A stretch of 64,000 nt of DNA from Huaxiibacter chinensis (lineage in GTDB: Bacteria > Pseudomonadota > Gammaproteobacteria > Enterobacterales > Enterobacteriaceae). The notes below the pieces were generated by a model that was not told the DNA's origin, made no database searches, and saw only the letters and a list, made by a program, of their open reading frames with translations. The stretch covers positions 62,001 through 126,000 of the forward strand of contig NZ_JAJVHF010000008.1 in the NCBI RefSeq assembly GCF_022171985.1. Direction: 5' to 3'. Position 1 is the stretch's first letter, and the number at the start of each line of letters is the position of its first letter. The position numbers were made by a program, and so were the translations under genes. This document shows positions 28,956-41,929 of this stretch, one piece after another.

Positions 28956-29423
28956 TCAAAAGTGATGGACGGCCGCGTGGGGCGGTACGGTGAACGCAAT
29001 GGTTTTACGATCGAGCGGTTTATGGGTTGGATCGGCCAGAATAATCGTGACGCTGTGTTTGCCTGCAGGCAGCCCGACCAGAGTTACCGGCTCGCCGCTG
29101 GCGTCCGCCCAGTGCCAGGGGGCGTTATCCACAATGACGTGGATATGACCGATACGCGGCGTGACTTTTAACGCCTCAGGCCCGAAGACAGGTTCAATCC
29201 GCAGGTTTTCAGCGCGGTACTGGATAAAGACCGCGCCTTTTGCCAGTGGGCCGGCAAGCGGCGGATCGACAATGAGTTTCGCCGGTGGTTGAGCCTGCTC
29301 AAGCGGGGCGACGGCAGCGGGTCCGTTCACGTCTGCGGCACTCAGTCCGCTCAGGGGGGCGGCGAATGCACCGGTGGCAGTCGTGAGAGCGAATAAAGGC
29401 AGCAGTAAATAGCGATGTATCAT
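28956..29423 (-). CDS. Small exported protein, DUF6130-like
   Basis: A 155-residue secreted protein with a signal peptide (residues 1-22, IHRYLLLPLFALTTATGAFA). The mature part has PLAGPLAKGAVFIQYRAENL, GHIHVIVDNAPWHWAD and GLPAGKHSVTIILAD, a beta-sandwich-like pattern with conserved His and Trp that I associate with DUF6130. Its function is unknown; the HIHV and WHW residues could bind a metal, which is inference. The start follows GAGGAGAACACAG. It is the first gene of a two-gene operon with the exported hydrolase. Confidence 0.65.
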   Translation of the reverse strand: MIHRYLLLPLFALTTATGAFAAPLSGLSAADVNGPAAVAPLEQAQPPAKLIVDPPLAGPLAKGAVFIQYRAENLRIEPVFGPEALKVTPRIGHIHVIVDNAPWHWADASGEPVTLVGLPAGKHSVTIILADPTHKPLDRKTIAFTVPPHAAVHHF

Positions 29424-29660
29424 CTGTGTTCTCCTCATCGGTTAAGAATGACGACAGACACAGAAGACCATTTTTATGTATCGTGATTGTTTACGAAAGC
29501 GGCTTATTTGTATTGGTGCGTAAGCCTGAGAGCAGAGATACAGTGCGATACAATTCGCACGCTGGCAGGCTGTGGTCAGGGAGACGGCGGGGGCAAATTC
29601 TCACAGGAGTGATATCACCCATAAATCACAAACAGGCGGCAGACGGCCTGGATTCGTGCG

Positions 29661-29849
29661 TTAGCGCGCCGGGGTTTCAACCGACAAACTGGATTGCTGA
29701 GACTGTGTTTTTTCCTGATGGTGATACCAGGCACCGATGGAGGAGTAGACAAAGCGGCCAAAGAAGAACAGGAAGCTAATAAGCAGGATGATGCGTGTCA
29801 TTCGAGTGTTAAATCGATGTCGTTTATGCATACGTGTGGCCTGACTCAC
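29661..29849 (-). CDS. yfgG: YfgG small inner-membrane protein
   Basis: A 62-residue protein with a basic N-terminus (RMHKRHRFNTRMTR), one membrane helix (IILLISFLFFFGRFVY) and a short tail. It closely resembles E. coli YfgG, which has been connected with nickel and cobalt tolerance. The GTG start at 29849 follows CCAGGAAAATCACA; the reading from 29867 would put the start upstream of that ribosome site. It is divergent from yfgF. Confidence 0.85.
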   Translation of the reverse strand: MSQATRMHKRHRFNTRMTRIILLISFLFFFGRFVYSSIGAWYHHQEKTQSQQSSLSVETPAR

Positions 29850-29965
29850 TGTGATTTTCCTGGACATACCCTTTGGGCGACAGGGATATTAAGGCACAGA
29901 GGAAAGAGAGGGTCAATTACGCAATCTGTAAAAATCCGTCAATGATTAAATTATGTATTCGTATA

Positions 29966-29984
29966 GATAATGATAATAGTATTT
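29966..29984. promoter_or_regulatory. Fur-like box between yfgG and yfgF
   Basis: GATAATGATAATAGTATTT matches the 19-base Fur consensus at 14 positions, with the first two hexamers perfect. AT-rich background raises the chance of coincidence. Confidence 0.4.
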
Positions 29985-30053
29985 AGCCCCTTGATAGAAA
30001 GAATAAAAATGCAAAAAAAAAGTTCGTAACAAAGGGTATTTGAGCGTATTAAT

Positions 30054-30067
30054 TTGATTTAAGTCAA
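30054..30067. promoter_or_regulatory. FNR-type site upstream of yfgF
   Basis: TTGATTTAAGTCAA matches the FNR consensus TTGAT-N4-ATCAA at 9 of 10 defined positions. E. coli YfgF is known as an anaerobically important c-di-GMP phosphodiesterase, so the site is credible. Confidence 0.6.
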
Positions 30068-30198
30068 TAGTTTCCCTGCGTGCATAACTACAATCCCTGC
30101 TCCAGTGTGTCACCTTTCATTAGGTTGCGACAGTTACGTCAGGTTGGATGCCTGTCTTAATTTACCCTCAGGATCAAAAGGGTGTTATACGGGCATCT

Positions 30199-32436
30199 AT
30201 GCACATTCTCACGCTCCTGATTAAAAATAAAGATCGCTGGTGGGCGCTTCCCCTGGTTCTGCCCATCGTGCTACTGCCTTTACTCAGTTATGCCAATACC
30301 TATACCCAGATCGCAGGGGGGGTGGCGGTTCTCTACTATCTGCCGCTCGCCTTCCTGCAGGCGCTGATGATGTTTTTCGGACTGGCCGCGTTGCCGGGCA
30401 TTATCCTTTCGCTGTTTTATCGCTATTACGACGCGATAGGCCTCTTCGAAACGGTGGCCTCGGTCATCCACTTTGTCGTGCCGCTGATTATCAGCTGGGG
30501 CGGTTATCGGGTCTTCGCGCCACGGCGGAATATGGTGCCCTACGGGGACGTGCGATTAATGTCGCAGCGGATTTTCTGGCAGGTATTTTGCCCTGCGACG
30601 CTGTTTTTAGTGCTCTTTCAGTTCGCCGTCTACCTGGGGATTTACCACAGTCGCGAAAGCATGGCGGGCATCAATCCGATGAGTATTCGAACCCTGATAA
30701 ACTATCAGGCTCTGCTGGTAAGCGGGCTTACCGGTGTCCCCTTTTGTTATTTACTGATTCGACTGATTCGTCATCCGCGGTATATCAACGGGCTCATCGC
30801 CCAGATTCGTGCGCAAATCGACAAAAAAGTGACGGTGGTGGAGTTTATCGTCTGGGCAGCGATCCTGGGCAGCCTGTTCTGTTTACTGATGATCCCTGTT
30901 AACGAAAATAGCTCGATATTTGGCACTAACTATACGCTGTCCCTGCTAATGCCGGTGATGTTATGGGGCTCAATGCGCTTTGGCTATCGGCTGGTCTCGC
31001 TAATCTGGACGCCGGTACTGGTGGTCTCGATTCACTATTTCTTCCGCTATATCCCGTTATCACCGGTATACGATATTCAGCTGGCTATCACCTCCTCAAG
31101 CTATCTTGTCTTCTCGTTTGTGGTGATTTATATGGCGATGCTGGCCACCCGTCAACGCGATATCACACAACGCGCCCGTCGGCTGGCTTTTCTCGATCCC
31201 GTGCTTCACATGCCGAATTTACGGGCGTTGACCCGCACGTTAACCCGTTTTCCCTGGTCGGCGCTGTGCTTATTGCGCATTCCTGAACTGGAAGTGCTGG
31301 GGCGCAACTACGGCGTGCTGCTGCGCATTCAGTATAAACAGCAGCTGGCCGCATGGATTAATCGATTGCTGGAAACGCATGAGCGCGTGTATCAGCTGCC
31401 CGGACATGACCTCGCCATACGGCTGAACACCGAGTCTCACCAGTCGCGCATTGAGGCGCTGGATGAGCACATCAAAGGTTTTCGCTTTGTCTGGGACGGT
31501 ATGCCGCTGCAACCTCAGGTCGGCATTAGCTATTGCTATGTACGCTCCCCGGTCAATCATCTCTTTCTGCTGCTGGGGGAGCTGAGCGTCATTGCCGATC
31601 TCTCCCTCTCCACGAACCATCCTGAAAGCCTGCAGCAGCGCGGGGCGGTTAACCTGCAGCGAAGCCTGAAAAATAAAGTCGATATGATGAATCGTCTGCA
31701 GCGCGCGCTGGAACAGAATGAATTTGCGCTGATGGTACAGCCCGTGATGGGCGTTCGGGGCGATCACTATCATGAAGTGCTGCTGAGAATGCCGGATGAA
31801 AAAGGCAGCCTGTTATCGCCAGACCGCTTCCTGCCCGTGGCGCAGGAGTTTGGTTTATCGTCGCGCGTGGACCTCTGGGTACTGGAGCGAACGCTACAGT
31901 TTTTAGCTGAACACCGTGAAAAACTGCCTGGCAAGCGCTTTGCGATCAACCTTGCGCCCTCAACGGTGTGTCGGGGACAGTTTCCCCTGGAGGTCAGCCG
32001 CTTGCTAAAGAAATATGCCGTAGAGGCCTGGCAGCTGATATTTGAAATCACGGAAAACAGTCATTTTGGCAATGCGGAGATGGCCATGCAGACGATCAAA
32101 CAGCTTCAGCTTATGGGATCGCGTATTGCCATTGACGATTTTGGTACCGGTTATGCGAGCTATGCACGGCTTAAAAGCGTCGATGCTGACATCCTGAAAA
32201 TCGACGGAAGCTTTATTCGCAACATCGTGGATAACAGTCTGGATTACCAGATCGTGGCGTCGATATGCCATCTGGCGCGGATGAAAAAAATGCTGGTGGT
32301 TGCGGAGTATGTCGAAAGCGAAGAGATACGAAGCGCGGCCAGTGCGTTAGGCATTGACTATTTACAGGGGTATTTAATCGGCAAACCGGAACCGATGGAA
32401 TCACTGATAGAGACTCAGGCGTCCGGGGACGCCTGA
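30199..32436 (+). CDS. yfgF: Cyclic-di-GMP phosphodiesterase YfgF
   Basis: An inner-membrane protein with an N-terminal MASE1-type sensor of about eight membrane helices (residues about 10-300), a degenerate GGDEF domain and a C-terminal EAL domain that hydrolyses c-di-GMP. The EAL domain shows HEVLLRM in the place of the E-x-L motif, FAINLAPSTV, FEITEN, DDFGTGYASYARLK and QGYLIGKP. ATG 30199 aligns with the E. coli N-terminus (both reach D-[KR]-WW at residue 12) and gives 745 residues against 747; the longer reading from 30148 is unsupported. It converges with ppx, 9 bases apart. Confidence 0.93.
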   Translation: MHILTLLIKNKDRWWALPLVLPIVLLPLLSYANTYTQIAGGVAVLYYLPLAFLQALMMFFGLAALPGIILSLFYRYYDAIGLFETVASVIHFVVPLIISWGGYRVFAPRRNMVPYGDVRLMSQRIFWQVFCPATLFLVLFQFAVYLGIYHSRESMAGINPMSIRTLINYQALLVSGLTGVPFCYLLIRLIRHPRYINGLIAQIRAQIDKKVTVVEFIVWAAILGSLFCLLMIPVNENSSIFGTNYTLSLLMPVMLWGSMRFGYRLVSLIWTPVLVVSIHYFFRYIPLSPVYDIQLAITSSSYLVFSFVVIYMAMLATRQRDITQRARRLAFLDPVLHMPNLRALTRTLTRFPWSALCLLRIPELEVLGRNYGVLLRIQYKQQLAAWINRLLETHERVYQLPGHDLAIRLNTESHQSRIEALDEHIKGFRFVWDGMPLQPQVGISYCYVRSPVNHLFLLLGELSVIADLSLSTNHPESLQQRGAVNLQRSLKNKVDMMNRLQRALEQNEFALMVQPVMGVRGDHYHEVLLRMPDEKGSLLSPDRFLPVAQEFGLSSRVDLWVLERTLQFLAEHREKLPGKRFAINLAPSTVCRGQFPLEVSRLLKKYAVEAWQLIFEITENSHFGNAEMAMQTIKQLQLMGSRIAIDDFGTGYASYARLKSVDADILKIDGSFIRNIVDNSLDYQIVASICHLARMKKMLVVAEYVESEEIRSAASALGIDYLQGYLIGKPEPMESLIETQASGDA

Positions 32437-32445
32437 GGGCGGGTG

Positions 32446-33987
32446 TTATGCGGCGATCTCTGGCGACTGGTCTTCTTCGATTTTCAACATCCAGCCGGTG
32501 ACCGCTTCCCAGTACTGCTGCTCTTTTTCAAGATCCAGAAGCACCAGCGCGTTCTGGCTGAACCAGTCGTGCGGGAAGCTCAGCGTCCAGTGGTGGTCGT
32601 CCGTTTTGAGCCGCAGCGTTGGCGGGGTGGTTGTGGCCTGGCGCTGATTATTCAGCAGTACGCCGAGGCGTAAAATCTGAATCAGAGGCAGGAACTGTTT
32701 TTTCTTGAACAGCGTAAAGCGAGGCAGATCGTCGAGCTTGATCGCCTTACGGTGGTAACGCACCAGCGTCGCCATCATGCTTTGCTGCTCCTGGTTATAG
32801 CCGGGCAGATCGCTGTTTTGCAGAATATAGGCCGAGTGGCGATGCATCCCACTGTGGTTAATATTCAGGCCAACTTCATGCAGCATCGCGCTCCACTTCA
32901 GCAGAGCTGCAAGCTGGGGATGGACAAGCTTCGGATTCTGTTCAGCCCACTGATCGTAAATATGTGTGGTGGTGTCCAGAACGCGTTTAGCCTGTTCACG
33001 ATCGATATTGTACTGGTTCGCCAGGCTCTGCGCCGTGCGGCTGCGAATATCCTGATGGCGGAAACGGCCCTCCATCTCATACAGCACGCCTTCGCGGAGC
33101 GCGCCGTCAGAAAGACGCAGTTCACGAATCGCCAGCGCATCAAAAACGCCGCACAGAATCGCCAGACCCGGCACGAACACCGCTTTGCGTTCCTCAGACA
33201 GGCCCGGCAGGCTCAGTGCGTCAAAGCTCTTAAATTTGAGCACCTCTTCGCGAAGCATATCCAGACGCTCAGGGGTGATAAAACCATCTTTTTCGCCCAT
33301 CTCAAGCAGCACTTCGTGCGCTGCTTTGATACTGCCAGAGGCACCAAGCGCAACGTTCCAGCCTTGCAGGCGATACTGCCAGGCGAGCGATTCCAGTTTT
33401 TGAACCGCCGCCATCCGGGCGCGCTGGAAGTTTTCCCGGCTGATGGCGCCACCGGGGAAGTACATTTGCGCGAAGCTTACGCAGCCCATACGGCGGCTTT
33501 CGACCAGCTTTGGTTCGAAGTCTTCGCCAATCACCAGCTCCGTTGACCCCCCGCCGATGTCAATCACCAGCTTACGGCCTTTCTCTGGCTGGGTGTGTTC
33601 AACGCCCATAAAGATCAGACGTGCTTCCTCGTTCCCCGAAATGATTTCAATCGGGTAGGGGATCACTTTCTCAGCCCGCTTCAGAAAATCCGGCGCGTTC
33701 AGCGCCTGACGCAATGTGTGAGTGCCCACAATGCACACGCTGGAAGCCGAGAACCCTTGCAGTCGTTCGGCAAACAGCGACAGGCAAGCCAGGCCCCGCT
33801 CCATCGCCTCTTCGCTGAGCATATTTTGATCATCAAGGCCGTCAGCCAGGTGTACGCGCTGTTTCAGGCGACCAATGATCTGCATAGCGCCATCCACCTC
33901 ACGGGCGATGACCATATGAAAGCTGTTAGAACCTAAATCGACCGCGGCAAACTCCTGCGGTCGTGGCGTCTTATCATTTATCGGCAT
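32446..33987 (-). CDS. ppx: Exopolyphosphatase
   Basis: Releases phosphate from the ends of long-chain polyphosphate. The ASKHA-fold motifs are [10 protein letters not shown] near the N-terminus and [11 protein letters not shown], followed by the C-terminal HD-like domain. Length is 513 residues, the same as E. coli. It lies three bases after ppk and shares its transcript, so polymer synthesis and breakdown are co-expressed. Confidence 0.98.
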   Translation of the reverse strand: MPINDKTPRPQEFAAVDLGSNSFHMVIAREVDGAMQIIGRLKQRVHLADGLDDQNMLSEEAMERGLACLSLFAERLQGFSASSVCIVGTHTLRQALNAPDFLKRAEKVIPYPIEIISGNEEARLIFMGVEHTQPEKGRKLVIDIGGGSTELVIGEDFEPKLVESRRMGCVSFAQMYFPGGAISRENFQRARMAAVQKLESLAWQYRLQGWNVALGASGSIKAAHEVLLEMGEKDGFITPERLDMLREEVLKFKSFDALSLPGLSEERKAVFVPGLAILCGVFDALAIRELRLSDGALREGVLYEMEGRFRHQDIRSRTAQSLANQYNIDREQAKRVLDTTTHIYDQWAEQNPKLVHPQLAALLKWSAMLHEVGLNINHSGMHRHSAYILQNSDLPGYNQEQQSMMATLVRYHRKAIKLDDLPRFTLFKKKQFLPLIQILRLGVLLNNQRQATTTPPTLRLKTDDHHWTLSFPHDWFSQNALVLLDLEKEQQYWEAVTGWMLKIEEDQSPEIAA

Positions 33988-33990
33988 AGG

Positions 33991-36051
33991 TTAATCTGGT
34001 TGCTCGAGTGATTTGATATAGTCGTAAATCGCCAGTTGTGAGCGCACTTTACGGCGGTTGCCACGTGGCACATAGCGGTTACTCAGTTCTTTGTCGATAT
34101 AGCGCGCTTTCACCGTGTCGCTCAACTGCAGATCGATAATGTTCAAAATCTGCTGTTTCAGTCGCGGATCAAGCAACGGCGTGGCCACTTCGATGCGGTA
34201 ATCAATGTTGCGCGTCATCCAGTCCGCAGAGGAAAGGTAAACGCGCTTCTCGCCACCGTTTTCAAAAATATAGACGCGATCGTGTTCCAGGTAGCGGTCA
34301 ACGATACTGATGACGCGAATATTATCACTAATGCCCTCCAGTTCGGGAATCAATGAACACATACCGCGAATCAACAGATTGACCTGCACACCGGAGCAAG
34401 AGGCCGCATACAGGCGATCGACGAGCCCTTTATCGACCAGGTTGTTCAGCTTCAGCGTGATACCCGAAGGTGCGCCTGCCTGGGCGGCAGCAATTTCTTT
34501 ATCAATCATCTCGTAAAGCAGCCGACGGGAGTTCTGCGGCGACACCAGCAGGTAGTCGAAGCTCACCGGTCGGTAAGGGTTTTCGATAAAGTTAAAGACC
34601 CGGCGCACTTCGTTGGTGATACGCGCATCGGCAGTCAGCAGCGAGTAGTCGGTGTAGATGCGGGCGGTCTTCTCGTTGAAGTTCCCGGTACCGATATGGG
34701 CGTAACGCACAACCTCATCTCCCTCTTTACGGGAGATCAGGAACAGTTTGGCGTGAATTTTCAGGCCCGGCGCCGAGAAGATAACGTGCACGCCCGCTTC
34801 CGTCAGACGTCGCGCCCAGTGAATGTTTGCCGCCTCATCAAAGCGCGCCTGCAGTTCAACCACCACGGTCACTTTTTTACCGTTGTGCGCGGCGTGAATC
34901 ATTGCATCGATGATGCGCGAATCTTTTGCCACGCGATAAATGTTGATCTTAATGGCCAGGACGTTCGGATCGAATGAGGCCTGGCGGAGCAGTTCAAGCA
35001 CATGCTCAAAGGTGTGATACGGGTAATAGAGCAGCACGTCGCGTTCACGGATGGCATCGAATCCGTTACGGAATTTATCAAACCAGATATGACGCAGACG
35101 CGGCAGCGGTTTGTTAACCAGATTGGCTTTGCCGACATTCGGGAAGCCAATAAAGTCCTTAAAGTTGTGATAGCGTCCGCCGGGAACGATGGAGTCATAG
35201 CGGGAGATGGTGAGCTTATCGCGCAGCATTTCGACCATCGCATCAGGCATGTCGCGCTGATAAACAAAACGTACAGGCTCGGCCGTCAGACGTTGTTTCA
35301 GGCTCGATGACATCAGCTCCATCAGGCTGGCTTCCATTTCGTGCACCAGATCGTATTCCGCGTCACGGGTCATTTTCATGGAATAGGCGTTGAGGGCGTC
35401 GTAATCGAAGAAGCCTTTAAAAATATCGTCCAGACAGTAGCGAAGTATGTTGTCCAGCAGAATCATTGGCTTGCGTCGGCGCGGTGTTTCTGGCGGCAGG
35501 TTGACGAAGCGCGGGACTTTATCTGACGGGATCTCCAGCAGCGCATAGCGGATGGATTCGCCACGAATAATCTCAACGGCCAGATAGGTGTAGTCATCTT
35601 TCAGGAACTGCACCAGATCGGTTTCGCGGTTGATCAGAATGGGCGTGATGTGCTGGCGCAGATAATGTTTAAAATAGTGGCGCAGCCAGCTTTGCTGATT
35701 GGCGGAGAGCTGGCGTTCATTGATCAGGAAGATCTGGTTGCGCGCCATCTCCAGCAGCAACTCGTTATAAAGACCATCAAATTCCTGATCGGCTTTCAGT
35801 ACGCGAGACTGAATCTTCCCAAGCAAGTGGCGCGAGTTAGAGTTTAAACCTTGTTCTTCGCTGATGATAATCCGGCGTTTCAGCTCGGCAAAGCGAACCT
35901 TATAGAACTCATCCAGGTTATTTGAATAGATGCCCAAAAAACGCATCCGCTCAATGAGCGGGTTGCTTTTATCCGCCGCTTCCTGAAGCACGCGTTCGTT
36001 AAACGCTAACCAGCTTAGCTCTTTCTCGATGTATAACTTTTCCTGACCCAT
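33991..36051 (-). CDS. ppk: Polyphosphate kinase
   Basis: Membrane-associated kinase that builds polyphosphate from ATP. The phosphorylated His is in [10 protein letters not shown] and the second catalytic His in [12 protein letters not shown]; the N-terminal domain begins [17 protein letters not shown]. Length is 686 residues against 688 in E. coli. Promoter sequence lies in the 226-base gap to purN. First gene of ppk-ppx. Confidence 0.98.
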   Translation of the reverse strand: MGQEKLYIEKELSWLAFNERVLQEAADKSNPLIERMRFLGIYSNNLDEFYKVRFAELKRRIIISEEQGLNSNSRHLLGKIQSRVLKADQEFDGLYNELLLEMARNQIFLINERQLSANQQSWLRHYFKHYLRQHITPILINRETDLVQFLKDDYTYLAVEIIRGESIRYALLEIPSDKVPRFVNLPPETPRRRKPMILLDNILRYCLDDIFKGFFDYDALNAYSMKMTRDAEYDLVHEMEASLMELMSSSLKQRLTAEPVRFVYQRDMPDAMVEMLRDKLTISRYDSIVPGGRYHNFKDFIGFPNVGKANLVNKPLPRLRHIWFDKFRNGFDAIRERDVLLYYPYHTFEHVLELLRQASFDPNVLAIKINIYRVAKDSRIIDAMIHAAHNGKKVTVVVELQARFDEAANIHWARRLTEAGVHVIFSAPGLKIHAKLFLISRKEGDEVVRYAHIGTGNFNEKTARIYTDYSLLTADARITNEVRRVFNFIENPYRPVSFDYLLVSPQNSRRLLYEMIDKEIAAAQAGAPSGITLKLNNLVDKGLVDRLYAASCSGVQVNLLIRGMCSLIPELEGISDNIRVISIVDRYLEHDRVYIFENGGEKRVYLSSADWMTRNIDYRIEVATPLLDPRLKQQILNIIDLQLSDTVKARYIDKELSNRYVPRGNRRKVRSQLAIYDYIKSLEQPD

Positions 36052-36137
36052 TACAACTTACACTCCGTTTCAATCACGGGACGCAGCAAATCCGTCTCGA
36101 TTCTATTATGGCGAGCTTTGCCACGAGATGTCCAACT

Positions 36138-36157
36138 GTGCCAGAAAAGTATGACAG
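36138..36157 (-). promoter_or_regulatory. Weak Pho-box-like sequence before ppk
   Basis: On the minus strand CTGTCAT is followed by CTGGCAC, 13 bases later rather than the 11 of a canonical Pho box. PhoB control of ppk is known in Klebsiella, so the site is worth recording, but the spacing is off. Confidence 0.25.
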
Positions 36158-36214
36158 TAAATTTTTTTTCTGCGGGATTTTAGAGGGTTGGGGGAGGGCA
36201 TGTCGGGTGGCGTA

Positions 36215-36255
36215 ACGCTTACTGGACCCCAAAGTACATCGGTCCGCCTAAGCGT
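36215..36255. repeat. Imperfect inverted repeat after purN
   Basis: Outer arms ACGCTTA / TAAGCGT (36215-36221 with 36249-36255) and inner arms GGACC / GGTCC. It starts 22 bases past the purN stop and has no T-tract; probably an RNA 3'-end hairpin. Confidence 0.5.
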
Positions 36256-36277
36256 CGCGCCCCCCGGTAAAACAACA

Positions 36278-37956
<1,679 letters not shown>

Positions 37957-38016
37957 TCAAGTCCCCACGCGATTGCATTGCGATAGTAAGAAAAATCGGC
38001 GCAATTCTAACAGTCC

Positions 38017-38032
38017 AGGCAAACGTTTGCGA
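38017..38032. promoter_or_regulatory. PurR box upstream of purMN
   Basis: AGGCAAACGTTTGCGA contains the perfect GCAAACGTTTGC core of the PurR operator, 64 bases before the purM start on the other strand. It matches the known E. coli arrangement. Confidence 0.85.
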
Positions 38033-38117
38033 GCCTTAATCGACGCAAGGAAAAAGAGGCGCGATATTTTTCTGACTCGACAAGAGGAAGCGGCAAACTT
38101 GACTCCGTTCACGAAAA

Positions 38118-38131
38118 TGAAACCGGTTTCG
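38118..38131. promoter_or_regulatory. AscG-type operator O1
   Basis: TGAAACCGGTTTCG, 13 of 14 bases of the AscG operator TGAAACCGGTTTCA. It lies just upstream of a candidate promoter for the GH1 gene (TTGCAA 38141-38146, CATGAT 38164-38169, 17-base spacer). Confidence 0.65.
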
Positions 38132-38174
38132 GTAATGTGCTTGCAACAGCTAAGCGCATTGCACATGATTTCAC

Positions 38175-38188
38175 TGAAACCGGTTTCT
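38175..38188. promoter_or_regulatory. AscG-type operator O2
   Basis: TGAAACCGGTTTCT, 13 of 14 bases of the AscG operator, 57 bases downstream of O1 and covering the likely transcription start of the GH1 gene. Two sites flanking a promoter suit a LacI-family repressor. Confidence 0.65.
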
Positions 38189-38192
38189 GTAA

Positions 38193-39662
<1,470 letters not shown>

Positions 39663-39690
39663 GCGCCAGCGAGCAGAACCCCACGCATAA

Positions 39691-39718
39691 ACCGGAGCTT
39701 GCACTCCGGTTTTTTTTT
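39691..39718 (+). terminator. Intrinsic terminator after the GH1 gene
   Basis: Stem AACCGGAG / CTCCGGTT (39691-39698 with 39705-39712), loop CTTGCA, followed by T to 39718. Confidence 0.9.
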
Positions 39719-39734
39719 GCTTAAATCACTTTGG

Positions 39735-39748
39735 TTGATCGCAGTCAA
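39735..39748. promoter_or_regulatory. FNR-like sequence upstream of upp
   Basis: TTGATCGCAGTCAA fits the FNR half-sites at 9 of 10 positions, the same one-base variant as at the dms-like operon and yfgF. Its centre is about 53 bases before the upp start, not a standard activation distance. It may be chance. Confidence 0.3.
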
Positions 39749-39782
39749 GTAAGATGGGTATGGCGCACTCCGAAAAAAGCGG

Positions 39783-39802
39783 TATAATCCGGCGATTTTT
39801 TT
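39783..39802 (+). promoter_or_regulatory. upp promoter and UTP-sensitive start region
   Basis: Perfect -10 TATAAT (39783-39788) followed by the start region GATTTTTTT (39794-39802). In E. coli, starting at this kind of G/A before a T-run allows reiterative U addition when UTP is high, which lowers upp expression. The same layout here implies the same control. Confidence 0.75.
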
Positions 39803-39830
39803 GCGGTAGACACCTCAGAGGAGAATAAGA

Positions 39831-40457
39831 ATGAAGATTGTGGAAGTGAAGCACCCACTCGTTAAACACAAGCTGGGCCTGATGCGTGAGCATGACATCA
39901 GCACGAAGCGTTTTCGCGAACTGGCCTCTGAAGTAGGAAGCTTACTGACTTACGAAGCAACCTCCGATCTGGAAACAGAAAAGGTGACCATCGAGGGCTG
40001 GAACGGCCCGGTACAGGTTGAGCAGATCAAAGGCAAAAAAATCACCGTTGTGCCTATCCTTCGCGCCGGTCTTGGCATGATGGAAGGTGTGCTGGAGCAC
40101 GTTCCAAGCGCACGCATCAGCGTTGTCGGTGTTTACCGTGACGAAGAGACGCTGGAGCCGGTTCCTTACTTCCAGAAGCTGGTTTCAAACATTGACGAGC
40201 GTATGGCGCTGGTCGTTGACCCGATGCTGGCTACCGGCGGTTCAATGATTGCCACGATCGATCTGCTGAAAAATGCAGGCTGCAGCAGCATTAAGGTGCT
40301 GGTACTGGTTGCCGCGCCGGAAGGTATTGCAGCACTTGAGAAAGCCCACCCGGACGTCGAACTCTATACCGCGTCTGTTGACCAGGGGCTGAATGAGCAC
40401 GGGTACATTATCCCGGGGCTGGGCGATGCCGGCGACAAGATTTTTGGTACGAAGTGA
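39831..40457 (+). CDS. upp: Uracil phosphoribosyltransferase
   Basis: Makes UMP from uracil and PRPP in pyrimidine salvage. It has the PRPP-binding [12 protein letters not shown] and the uracil-binding [15 protein letters not shown] at the C-terminus. Length is 208 residues, as in E. coli. The AGAGGAGAA ribosome site is strong. It is followed by uraA beyond a terminator-like hairpin. Confidence 0.98.
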   Translation: MKIVEVKHPLVKHKLGLMREHDISTKRFRELASEVGSLLTYEATSDLETEKVTIEGWNGPVQVEQIKGKKITVVPILRAGLGMMEGVLEHVPSARISVVGVYRDEETLEPVPYFQKLVSNIDERMALVVDPMLATGGSMIATIDLLKNAGCSSIKVLVLVAAPEGIAALEKAHPDVELYTASVDQGLNEHGYIIPGLGDAGDKIFGTK

Positions 40458-40473
40458 TTGAATAATGATAAAG

Positions 40474-40502
40474 AAGCCGACTTTGATAGTCGGCTTTTTT
40501 TT
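40474..40502 (+). terminator. Intrinsic terminator between upp and uraA
   Basis: Stem AAGCCGACT / AGTCGGCTT (40474-40482 with 40488-40496), loop TTGAT, then T to 40502. Partial read-through is expected to feed uraA. Confidence 0.85.
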
Positions 40503-40543
40503 GAATAAAACACAAACAACCCAACACATTTAAGGAACACACT

Positions 40544-41833
40544 ATGACGCGCCGTACTATCGGGGTGAGTGAAAGACCGCCACTTTTACAGACGATCCCG
40601 CTTAGTTTGCAGCACCTGTTCGCCATGTTTGGCGCGACCGTGCTGGTGCCAATCCTGTTTCACATCAACCCGGCCACCGTACTGCTGTTCAACGGTGTCG
40701 GAACGCTGCTCTATCTCTTTATCTGTAAGGGCAAAATTCCGGCATATCTGGGCTCCAGCTTTGCCTTTATCTCCCCGGTCTTACTGCTGCTGCCGCTGGG
40801 GTATGAGGTCGCGCTGGGCGGGTTTATCATGTGCGGCGTGTTGTTCTGCCTGGTCTCCTTTATTGTGAAAAAGGCCGGGACCGGCTGGCTGGACGTGATG
40901 TTCCCGCCTGCGGCTATGGGCGCAATCGTTGCCGTCATCGGCCTGGAACTCGCAGGCGTGGCGGCGAATATGGCGGGCCTGTTACCCGCTGAAGGCCAGG
41001 CGCCGGACTCTAAAACCATTATCATCTCGCTGGTGACGCTGGGTGTGACCGTCTTTGGTTCCGTCCTGTTCCGCGGATTTTTGGCAATCATCCCGATTCT
41101 GATTGGCGTGCTTGCGGGTTATGCGCTTTCCTTTGCCATGGGCGTGGTGGATACCTCTCCGATTGCAGAGGCGCACTGGTTTGCGCTGCCTACCTTCTAT
41201 ACCCCGCGTTTCGAGTGGTTTGCGATTTTCACCATTTTGCCTGCGGCGCTGGTCGTCATTGCTGAACATGTGGGCCATCTGGTGGTGACGGCGAACATCG
41301 TTAAAAAAGATCTGATTCGCGATCCCGGCCTGCATCGCTCCATGTTTGCGAATGGCCTGTCGACCATGATTTCCGGTTTCTTTGGCTCCACGCCAAACAC
41401 CACCTACGGTGAGAATATCGGCGTGATGGCAATAACCCGCGTCTACAGTACCTGGGTGATTGGTGGCGCGGCGATTTTTGCGATTCTGCTCTCCTGCGTC
41501 GGTAAGCTGGCGGCCGCGATCCAAATTATCCCGGTTCCGGTGATTGGCGGTGTCTCGCTTTTACTGTACGGCGTTATCGGGGCATCCGGTATTCGCGTAT
41601 TGATTGAATCAAAAGTGGACTACAACAAAACCCAGAACCTGATTCTGACCTCGGTGATCCTGATCATCGGCGTGAGCGGCGCGAAGGTGCATATCGGGGC
41701 CGCCGAACTGAAAGGCATGGCGCTGGCCACCATCGTTGGCGTGGGTCTGAGCCTGATCTTCAAGCTGATCTCCGTTTTGCGCCCGGAAGAAGAGATTCTG
41801 GACGCAAACGACAGCGAAAGACCGGCACCGTGA
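40544..41833 (+). CDS. uraA: Uracil:proton symporter
   Basis: Inner-membrane transporter of the NCS2/UraA family with 14 membrane segments (12 plus two half-helices). Substrate-site residues lie in ILPAALVVIAEHVGHLV and GSTPNTTYGENIGVM. Length is 429 residues, as in E. coli. Together with Upp it makes the uptake and salvage pair. Confidence 0.98.
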   Translation: MTRRTIGVSERPPLLQTIPLSLQHLFAMFGATVLVPILFHINPATVLLFNGVGTLLYLFICKGKIPAYLGSSFAFISPVLLLLPLGYEVALGGFIMCGVLFCLVSFIVKKAGTGWLDVMFPPAAMGAIVAVIGLELAGVAANMAGLLPAEGQAPDSKTIIISLVTLGVTVFGSVLFRGFLAIIPILIGVLAGYALSFAMGVVDTSPIAEAHWFALPTFYTPRFEWFAIFTILPAALVVIAEHVGHLVVTANIVKKDLIRDPGLHRSMFANGLSTMISGFFGSTPNTTYGENIGVMAITRVYSTWVIGGAAIFAILLSCVGKLAAAIQIIPVPVIGGVSLLLYGVIGASGIRVLIESKVDYNKTQNLILTSVILIIGVSGAKVHIGAAELKGMALATIVGVGLSLIFKLISVLRPEEEILDANDSERPAP

Positions 41834-41840
41834 TCCTGTT

Positions 41841-41869
41841 ACCGGGCGGACGATCCGCCCGGTTCTCTC
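41841..41869 (+). terminator. Hairpin between uraA and hda
   Basis: Ten-base perfect stem ACCGGGCGGA / TCCGCCCGGT (41841-41850 with 41854-41863), three-base loop, then TCTCTCC. A weak terminator. Confidence 0.55.
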
Positions 41870-41929
41870 CTTGCAGGTTCCGTGCTAAACTCATCGCCGA
41901 TTTTATGTGAGACCTTGATCGAGGTATTT

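Larger units (their letters stand above)
29850..30198. other. yfgG-yfgF divergent regulatory region
   Basis: No gene was found in these 349 bases. The region is AT-rich and carries a Fur-like sequence and an FNR-type site, listed separately. It must hold the promoters of both divergent genes. Confidence 0.7.

Noticed and set aside
38136..38167. ATGTGC...GCACAT inverted repeat between the two AscG-type operators as a CRP site
   Set aside because: The arms are 20 bases apart, whereas CRP half-sites need six.
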